A DNA stretch of 64,000 nucleotides, taken from an uncultured Neptuniibacter sp. (lineage in GTDB: Bacteria; Pseudomonadota; Gammaproteobacteria; Pseudomonadales; Balneatricaceae). Positions 58,082 through 64,000 of this stretch are shown here, piece by piece (position 1 is the stretch's first letter; each line of letters begins with the position of its first letter). Under the pieces are notes generated by a model. That model was not told the origin of the DNA and did no database searches. It worked only from the letters and a program-made list of their open reading frames with translations. The stretch lies in contig NZ_CANMIR010000008.1 in NCBI RefSeq assembly GCF_947498015.1, positions 62,001 through 126,000 of the forward strand, written 5' to 3'. The translations under genes and the position numbers were made by a program.

Positions 58082-60916
58082 TCAACCGTTGATTGCTTCA
58101 TTTACTAGTGCTTCTTGTTGCTCTGCGTGTACGGAGATATACCCTACTGCTGGAGCTGCAGATGCTGGACGACCAACACCTTCAAGATGCAATTTACTAT
58201 CGTGCTGCTGCATAACATGGCGCATATGATGTTGCATTGAATACCATGCACCCTGGTTCATCGGCTCTTCCTGGCACCAAACCACAGAGTCTAAATTGGT
58301 GTACTCTGCGATTGCTTCTGCCAACTGAGATTCTGGGAATGGGTACAACTGCTCAATACGAACAATTGCCACATCCTGTTTCTCAAGTTCTGCCCGACGA
58401 TTATACAGGTCGTAGTAAACCTTACCGCCACAAAGAACCAGACGCTTAACCTTCTTAGGCTCAAGCTGATCCACTTCAGAGATAACCGGTAGGAAGGAAC
58501 CTTCTGCGAGATCTTCCAAAGTGGAGGTTGCCTGCTTATGACGAAGTAAACTCTTCGGTGACATAACAACCAACGGCTTACGCAATGGCCGAACAACCTG
58601 ACGGCGCAGCAAATGGAAGATCTGAGATGGTGTAGTTGGGGTAACTACCTGAATATTATGCTCAGCACAAAGCTGCAGGTAACGTTCCAGACGCGCTGAA
58701 GAGTGCTCTGGCCCCTGCCCCTCAAATCCATGCGGTAACAACATAGTCAAACCACATAGACGTTGCCACTTATGCTCACCGGAGGTAATAAATTGATCAA
58801 TTACAACCTGAGCACCGTTGGCAAAATCACCGAACTGAGCTTCCCAAATAACCAGTGCATTAGGCATAGTGGTGGCGTAACCATACTCAAATGCCAAGAC
58901 CGCTTCCTCTGAAAGGAAAGAATCATGCAAAGTCAAACGCGGCTGCTCTTCAGAAAGATTCTGCAGTGGTAGGTATGTCTCAGCATTTTTCTGATCATGA
59001 AGGACTGCATGACGGTGGGAGAAGGTGCCACGACCAACATCCTGACCAGTGATACGTACAGGATGCCCCTCAGCCAGAATTGATGCGTAGGCCAATGACT
59101 CAGCCATACCCCAGTTAAGCTCCATCGCACCATGTGCCATGCGCTTACGATCATCAATGATTTTCTGAACCTGACGCTGAACAGCAAAGCCTTCCGGTAC
59201 TTCGCAAATCTTGTTACCAAGTTCTTGAAGAAGCTTCAGATCAACCTTAGTTTCAGGGCAATCAAATGACCAGTCATGACCCAGATATGGTTTCCAGTCG
59301 ACAAACAGCTCAGAGTTAGGCTCATGGACAAGAGACTTAACCACATGCTCACCATTTTCAAGCAGCTTGCGGTATTCTTTTTCCATCTCTTTGCTTTCTT
59401 CAGCCGTGATAAGACCTTCGCCAATCAATTGCTGAGCATAGAGCTCACGAGTTGTTTTCTGCTTCTTAATCTGAGCATACATCAATGGCTGTGTGCCAGA
59501 AGGCTCATCCGCTTCGTTGTGACCACGGCGGCGGTAGCAGAACAGATCGATAACAACGTCTTTTTTGAATTCGTTTCGGTAATCAACAGCAAGCTGCGTT
59601 ACAAAGCGGACCGCTTCAGGATCATCACCATTTACATGGAAGATCGGTGCCTGAATCATCTTCGCAACGTCAGTAGAATACTCAGTTGAACGTGAGTCTT
59701 CCTGCTTTGATGTAGTAAAGCCAACCTGGTTATTAACTACGAGATGAATTGTACCGCCCGTTTTATATGCACGGGTCTGAGACATCTGGAATGTCTCCAT
59801 TACAACACCCTGACCACAGAAAGCCTGATCGCCATGGATATTGACTGGCACAACGGAATCACCGATAAAGTCTTCACGTCGATCCTGACGTGCACGAACA
59901 GAACCTTCAACTACAGGCGCTGCGATCTCCAGATGTGATGGGTTAAATGCCATCGCAATATGGACTTCACCACCTGCCGTTTCAACATTAGAAGAGAAAC
60001 CCTGATGATACTTAACGTCACCCGATGTATCTAATGTCTTCTTGCCTTCAAACTCTTCAAACAGTTCGCCAGGATTCTTACCAAAGATATTTACCAGTGT
60101 GTTCAGACGGCCACGGTGGGCCATGCCGATTACAACCTCTTTAGCGCCCTGCTTACCTGCACGCTGAATAAGCGTATTCAGAGAGACAATGAGAGACTCA
60201 CCACCCTCTAATCCGAAACGTTTCGCACCGGCATAACGTGAACCTAGATATTTTTCTAAGCCCTCTGCTGCAGTCAAACGTTCCAGGATCATTTTTTTCT
60301 TTTCAACAGGTGCGTCGGGATGTGAGCGCACAGGCTCCAATCGAGATTGAATCCAGCGTTTTTCCTGAGTATCTACAATATGCATATACTCGGCGCCAAC
60401 TGTTGTGCAATAAGTCTTCTTCAGATCCGCGATGATATCTTTCAGTGGCGCTTCTTCTGGGCCAAAGAACAGAGAGCCCAATTGGAAGACGGTATCATAA
60501 TCAGCTTCAGACAATTCGTGAAAACGCAGATCCAGATCTGGCACATCTTCACGCTGCATCAAACCTAACGGGTCGATATTAGCAATCTGATGTCCACGCA
60601 CTCGGTATGCGTTAATCATACGCAGCACTCGAACCTGCTTCTTCTCATGTTCTGAACTTACAGAACTTACGGCAGTCGGTGCAGCACGCTTTTGATTTTT
60701 GGAAAGGTAGAGAAAATGCTCTCTGATAGCAGAATGTGGCACATCCTGTGTCAGATTCTCGCCGACTTTAGGCAGTCGGTCGAACTCTTCTCGCCACTCC
60801 TGAGGAATCGCATTCGGATCCATCAGGTATGTTTCATATAGTTCTTCAACGTATGAAAGGTTGCCACCATAAAGGTGCGCATTCTTCCACATGAGATCCA
60901 TGATGCTTTCTTGCAT
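58082..60916 (-). CDS. sucA: 2-Oxoglutarate dehydrogenase E1
   Basis: 944 residues. N-terminal SYVEELYETYLMDPNAIPQE, thiamine-diphosphate region GMAHRGRLNTLVNIFGK, VNNQVGFTTS, RRGHNEADEPSGTQPLMY, and the C-terminal half with GQDVGRGTFSHRHAVLHDQ and LPHGFEGQGPEHSSARLERY. First gene of sucAB-lpdA-sucCD. The start may be the sixth codon. Confidence 0.97.
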   Translation of the reverse strand: MQESIMDLMWKNAHLYGGNLSYVEELYETYLMDPNAIPQEWREEFDRLPKVGENLTQDVPHSAIREHFLYLSKNQKRAAPTAVSSVSSEHEKKQVRVLRMINAYRVRGHQIANIDPLGLMQREDVPDLDLRFHELSEADYDTVFQLGSLFFGPEEAPLKDIIADLKKTYCTTVGAEYMHIVDTQEKRWIQSRLEPVRSHPDAPVEKKKMILERLTAAEGLEKYLGSRYAGAKRFGLEGGESLIVSLNTLIQRAGKQGAKEVVIGMAHRGRLNTLVNIFGKNPGELFEEFEGKKTLDTSGDVKYHQGFSSNVETAGGEVHIAMAFNPSHLEIAAPVVEGSVRARQDRREDFIGDSVVPVNIHGDQAFCGQGVVMETFQMSQTRAYKTGGTIHLVVNNQVGFTTSKQEDSRSTEYSTDVAKMIQAPIFHVNGDDPEAVRFVTQLAVDYRNEFKKDVVIDLFCYRRRGHNEADEPSGTQPLMYAQIKKQKTTRELYAQQLIGEGLITAEESKEMEKEYRKLLENGEHVVKSLVHEPNSELFVDWKPYLGHDWSFDCPETKVDLKLLQELGNKICEVPEGFAVQRQVQKIIDDRKRMAHGAMELNWGMAESLAYASILAEGHPVRITGQDVGRGTFSHRHAVLHDQKNAETYLPLQNLSEEQPRLTLHDSFLSEEAVLAFEYGYATTMPNALVIWEAQFGDFANGAQVVIDQFITSGEHKWQRLCGLTMLLPHGFEGQGPEHSSARLERYLQLCAEHNIQVVTPTTPSQIFHLLRRQVVRPLRKPLVVMSPKSLLRHKQATSTLEDLAEGSFLPVISEVDQLEPKKVKRLVLCGGKVYYDLYNRRAELEKQDVAIVRIEQLYPFPESQLAEAIAEYTNLDSVVWCQEEPMNQGAWYSMQHHMRHVMQQHDSKLHLEGVGRPASAAPAVGYISVHAEQQEALVNEAING

Positions 60917-61040
60917 TCTTGATCACCCTGGCTCTGGGAGCTTTACCGACTCCATCGGCCTTTGACCGACTAGAGATCGCCCCTCTTTGAGTTACCTTCA
61001 TTCACCCGATCAAACAGCTGGTACTGTCTCGGGAACGCTA

Positions 61041-61070
61041 TATTAAAGCTTTTATTCCAAAGCTTTAATA
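61041..61070. promoter_or_regulatory. Long inverted repeat upstream of sucA
   Basis: Perfect 12-base arms TATTAAAGCTTT (61041-61052) and AAAGCTTTAATA (61059-61070) with a six-base spacer, 125-154 bases before the sucA start and after the sdhB terminator. The location fits an operator or a leader hairpin of the suc operon. A very AT-rich stretch follows at 61080-61133. Confidence 0.5.
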
Positions 61071-61131
61071 ATTCTTTATGCGAATACCGTAATTTTTTTA
61101 CAAATTTATTATTTTTTTTATTGCAGACAAA

Positions 61132-61158
61132 AAAAAGCGGCGCCAATGGCACCGCTTT
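61132..61158 (-). terminator. Terminator of sdh operon
   Basis: Stem AAAGCGG-c-GCC / GGC-a-CCGCTTT with one internal mismatch and an AAT loop; on the minus strand it is followed by eight T. It overlaps no gene and lies 8 bases after the sdhB stop, separating sdh from suc transcription. Confidence 0.9.
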
Positions 61159-61165
61159 CGGTATA

Positions 61166-61870
61166 TCAAGTCGCTTGGGACAGTAGCATGTTGCGAATTT
61201 TACCGATTGCCTTTGTCGGGTTGAGCCCCTTAGGACAAACATTCACACAGTTCATGATACCGTGGCAGCGGAATACGCTGAATGGATCATCCAATGCAGC
61301 CAAACGCTCGCTTGTTGCCGTATCACGGCTATCAGCCAAGAAGCGGTAAGCCTGAAGCAAACCGGAAGGACCGATAAACTTATCAGGATTCCACCAGAAC
61401 GATGGACACGAAGTAGAACAGCAGGCACAAAGAATACACTCGTACAAACCATCCAGCTCCGCGCGGTCTTCTGGAGACTGCAGACGCTCAATTGCAGGCG
61501 GAGGCGTATCATTGATCAAGAACGGCTTGATCTTCTCATACGCTTTGTAGAACTGAGTCATATCAACGACAAGATCACGAATAACCGGCAGACCAGGCAG
61601 CGGACGTAGAACCAGCTTGTCGTCTTTCACTACTGCAGACAATGGAGTGATACATGCGAGACCATTCAGGCCATTCATGTTCATACCATCTGAACCACAC
61701 ACACCTTCACGACATGAACGGCGATACGCCATTGACGGATCTTTGTCCTTCAGAAGCTGCAGAAGATCCAGCACCATGATGTCCTTACCACCAGGGATAT
61801 CGATATGGATATCCTGCATGTAAGGAGCATCGTCAGTTTCAGGATTGTAGCGATATACACTAACCAACAT
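61166..61870 (-). CDS. sdhB: Succinate dehydrogenase iron-sulfur subunit
   Basis: 234 residues. The 2Fe-2S ligands are in CREGVCGSDGMNMNG followed by GLAC; 4Fe-4S and 3Fe-4S ligands are in CILCACCSTSCPSFWW and CHGIMNCVNVCPKGLNP. Carries electrons from the SdhA flavin to the membrane quinone site. Twelve bases after sdhA. Confidence 0.98.
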   Translation of the reverse strand: MLVSVYRYNPETDDAPYMQDIHIDIPGGKDIMVLDLLQLLKDKDPSMAYRRSCREGVCGSDGMNMNGLNGLACITPLSAVVKDDKLVLRPLPGLPVIRDLVVDMTQFYKAYEKIKPFLINDTPPPAIERLQSPEDRAELDGLYECILCACCSTSCPSFWWNPDKFIGPSGLLQAYRFLADSRDTATSERLAALDDPFSVFRCHGIMNCVNVCPKGLNPTKAIGKIRNMLLSQAT

Positions 61871-61882
61871 GATAGAAGCTCC

Positions 61883-63655
61883 TTAGTAAGTACGAACTTT
61901 AGGTGGGAAGGCATCCACGGTTTTAGGTGCAAAGTTTACAGCACGCTTACCGATGGTTTTGTCTTCTGGGTAGTAAACAGAGTGGCACAACCAGTTCTCA
62001 TCATCACGCTCTGTATAGTCATTACGAGCATGCGCACCACGAGACTCTTTACGAACCTCAGCGGCGATTGCAGTAGCCTCAGCCACTTCGAACAAGTTTT
62101 CAAGCTCCAGTGCTTCAATACGCGCAGTGTTGAATGCCTGACTCTTATCTTCCAGATGCAGATTATTAATCTTCTCACGAATGCCTTTAAGCAATTCAAG
62201 ACCTTTCTGCATGCTTTCGCCGTCACGGAATACACCGAAGTATAACTGCATTGTGCTCTGCAGCTCTTTACGAACCTCAGCAACACTTTCACCACCAGTT
62301 GAGTTATTCAGGCGATTCAGGCGAGCCATTGCAGCATCAATATTTGCTTCAGTAGCATTCTTAACTTCGTAACCTTCTCGCATCTGCTGCTCAATTTGCA
62401 TACCAGCAGCACGACCAAATACAACCAGGTCAAGAAGAGAGTTACCACCCAGGCGGTTAGCACCGTGTACAGACACACAAGCCACTTCACCACATGCGTA
62501 AAGACCATCAACGATTGTATCGTTACCGTCTTTATCAGGCGCAATCGCCTGACCACCGATATTGGTTGCAACACCACCCATCTGATAGTGACAGGTTGGT
62601 ACAACAGGAATCGGCTTAACAACAGGATCTGTTGCCGCGAACGTTTTAGACAGCTCGCAGATACCAGGCAGGCGAGAATGAAGAACCTCTTCACCCAAGT
62701 GATCCATTTTCAGGTAAACGTGATCGCCATCTTCACCACAACCACGACCTTCCAGAATCTCAAGGATCATAGAACGAGCAACAACGTCACGTCCTGCAAG
62801 GTCTTTAGCGTTAGGTGCATAACGCTCCATGAAGCGTTCGCCATCTTTATTGATCAGGTAACCACCCTCACCACGACAACCTTCGGTCACAAGCACACCT
62901 GCGCCTGCAATGCCGGTTGGGTGGAACTGCCACATCTCCATATCCTGAGCAGGCACACCCGCACGCAGAGACATACCCATACCGTCACCGGTATTGATAA
63001 GAGCATTGGTAGTAGAAGAGTAGATACGGCCAGCGCCACCTGTTGCAAGAACAGTTGCTTTAGCCTTGATGTAAACAGTCTCACCTGTCTCAATGCAGAT
63101 AGCGATACAGCCTACAACCGCGCCATCGTCATTCTTAACCAGATCAACTGCATACCATTCATTAAGGAAGGTAGTGCCGGCTTTCATATTACCCTGATAC
63201 AGAGCATGAAGCAGTGCGTGACCCGTACGGTCCGCAGCAGCACAAGTACGTGCAGCCTGACCACCTTCACCAAAATTCTTTGACTGACCACCGAACGGAC
63301 GCTGGTAGATACGGCCTGTTTCAGTACGAGAGAAAGGCAGACCCATATGATCTAGCTCAAACACCGCCTGAGGACCTACAGAACACATGTACTCGATAGC
63401 GTCCTGGTCACCGATATAATCGGAACCCTTAACGGTATCGTACATGTGCCAACGCCAATCATCATTTGGATCAGCACTTGCGATAGCACAAGTAATACCA
63501 CCCTGCGCAGACACAGTGTGGGAACGAGTTGGGAATACTTTTGTGACACAGGCAGTATTCAAACCACTCTGTGCAAGCTGAAGTGCAGCACGCATGCCTG
63601 CACCACCGCCACCGACAACAATTGCGTCAAAAGTAAGCGTACGTAGTTTAGACAT
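61883..63655 (-). CDS. sdhA: Succinate dehydrogenase flavoprotein subunit
   Basis: 590 residues. Rossmann motif [19 protein letters not shown], the covalent-FAD His at H46 ([10 protein letters not shown]), substrate residues in [20 protein letters not shown], and [13 protein letters not shown] with [19 protein letters not shown]. Oxidises succinate to fumarate. Three bases after the sdhD stop. Confidence 0.98.
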   Translation of the reverse strand: MSKLRTLTFDAIVVGGGGAGMRAALQLAQSGLNTACVTKVFPTRSHTVSAQGGITCAIASADPNDDWRWHMYDTVKGSDYIGDQDAIEYMCSVGPQAVFELDHMGLPFSRTETGRIYQRPFGGQSKNFGEGGQAARTCAAADRTGHALLHALYQGNMKAGTTFLNEWYAVDLVKNDDGAVVGCIAICIETGETVYIKAKATVLATGGAGRIYSSTTNALINTGDGMGMSLRAGVPAQDMEMWQFHPTGIAGAGVLVTEGCRGEGGYLINKDGERFMERYAPNAKDLAGRDVVARSMILEILEGRGCGEDGDHVYLKMDHLGEEVLHSRLPGICELSKTFAATDPVVKPIPVVPTCHYQMGGVATNIGGQAIAPDKDGNDTIVDGLYACGEVACVSVHGANRLGGNSLLDLVVFGRAAGMQIEQQMREGYEVKNATEANIDAAMARLNRLNNSTGGESVAEVRKELQSTMQLYFGVFRDGESMQKGLELLKGIREKINNLHLEDKSQAFNTARIEALELENLFEVAEATAIAAEVRKESRGAHARNDYTERDDENWLCHSVYYPEDKTIGKRAVNFAPKTVDAFPPKVRTY

Positions 63656-63658
63656 TTT

Positions 63659-64000
63659 TTAAATACCCCACAGAATCTGAATGCCCCACACGACGTAGAT
63701 AAACGTCAGCAGGCCACATGCAGACTGAAACACGAAACGAATGCCAGTTGGCTTAATATAGTCAGTAGAAACTGACCACAAGCCAATCCAAACATGCGCA
63801 GCAAAAGACAGCAGTGCCAGCAGGGTAAAGATACGCATAGCGGTTCCTTCGAACAAACCAACCCACATTTCGTAAGTCAGCTCTGCGCCAAACGCCAGAT
63901 AACCAATCATAAATACGGTGTAGACCGCCAGGACAACAGCAGTAACACGCTGAATCATCCAGTCATAAAGGCCGCTACGACCAAAGCTAGTAATACTAGT
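63659..64000 (-). CDS. sdhD: Succinate dehydrogenase membrane anchor SdhD (5' truncated by window)
   Basis: The frame runs to the last base without a stop; the visible 113 residues begin TSITSFGRSGLYDWMIQRV, which is SdhD sequence, so only one or a few N-terminal residues lie outside the window. An ATG at 63958 is internal. Three membrane helices (VVLAVYTVFMIGYLA, FTLLALLSFAAHVWIGLWSV, SACGLLTFIYVVWGIQILW); the His in FAAHVWIG is the likely haem b ligand. Anchors SdhAB and binds quinone. Confidence 0.94.
   Translation of the reverse strand, partial: TSITSFGRSGLYDWMIQRVTAVVLAVYTVFMIGYLAFGAELTYEMWVGLFEGTAMRIFTLLALLSFAAHVWIGLWSVSTDYIKPTGIRFVFQSACGLLTFIYVVWGIQILWGI

Noticed and set aside
60970..61242. 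90-codon minus-strand frame between sdhB and sucA
   Set aside because: Overlaps the sdhB end and runs through the sdh terminator and its T tract; not plausible as a gene.
62396..63283. 295-codon open frame on the + strand
   Set aside because: Lies wholly antisense to sdhA, is rich in Thr, Cys and His as expected from the complement of a coding frame, and shows no domain.

Overview
The window is chromosomal DNA from a marine gammaproteobacterium, most like the Oceanospirillales (Neptunomonas, Amphritea or Marinobacterium type). The evidence is gene content and order: sdhDAB followed by sucAB-lpd-sucCD, a DUF2066-PerM-Hda operon divergent from purMN-DUF3108, a Pseudomonas-type 387-residue ornithine decarboxylase, and several chemotaxis and c-di-GMP proteins. 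Placement rests on recognition, not on a tree. I saw no rRNA, tRNA, CRISPR array, insertion sequence or prophage. Genes are tightly packed and most operons end in clear intrinsic terminators.

Layout. 1-9.6 kb holds a truncated EAL/HDOD protein, a LysR regulator divergent from cytochrome b561 plus YceI, a secreted metallo-beta-lactamase-fold protein with an eroded zinc motif, a small membrane protein, a TetR regulator, a two-receiver protein, a chemoreceptor and a YgjP-like protease. 9.6-15.2 kb holds a 4Fe-4S-type uracil-DNA glycosylase, the MoxR-DUF58-transglutaminase operon, a small protein and SlyD. 15.3-21.9 kb is a run of regulators and small proteins (Cys-rich miniprotein, solo LuxR, DUF2947, PAS-GGDEF with a degenerate active site) together with ornithine decarboxylase, a CBS-pair protein and a ferredoxin-NADP reductase-like protein. 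22-30 kb holds HrpB, a PilJ-type chemoreceptor whose upstream region is an almost perfect 171-bp tandem duplication, RapA and an NlpC/P60 lipoprotein.

30-38.5 kb is the most coherent accessory module: a TAXI-type TRAP transporter (binding protein, fused permease), L-2-hydroxyglutarate oxidase, and a DctB/DctD-like two-component system. A -24/-12 sigma-54 promoter lies in front of the binding-protein gene. Together these suggest sigma-54-controlled uptake of a C5 hydroxy/dicarboxylate and its oxidation to 2-oxoglutarate, which enters the TCA cycle. 38.6-43.3 kb holds TrmH, prephenate dehydratase and an arsR-GAPDH-arsJ arsenate-detoxification operon with a candidate ArsR operator. 43.3-53 kb is housekeeping (TcdA, a pseudouridine synthase, Hda, PerM, purMN) plus an EAL phosphodiesterase and proteins of unknown function. 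53-64 kb is the TCA block on the minus strand, running from sdhD (cut by the window end) to sucD.

No wholly new multi-gene system is evident. The best leads are the sigma-54/TRAP/LhgO module, the duplicated structured leader of the PilJ-type receptor, two terminators with no gene in front of them (possible small RNAs), and several proteins that have lost or altered catalytic motifs.
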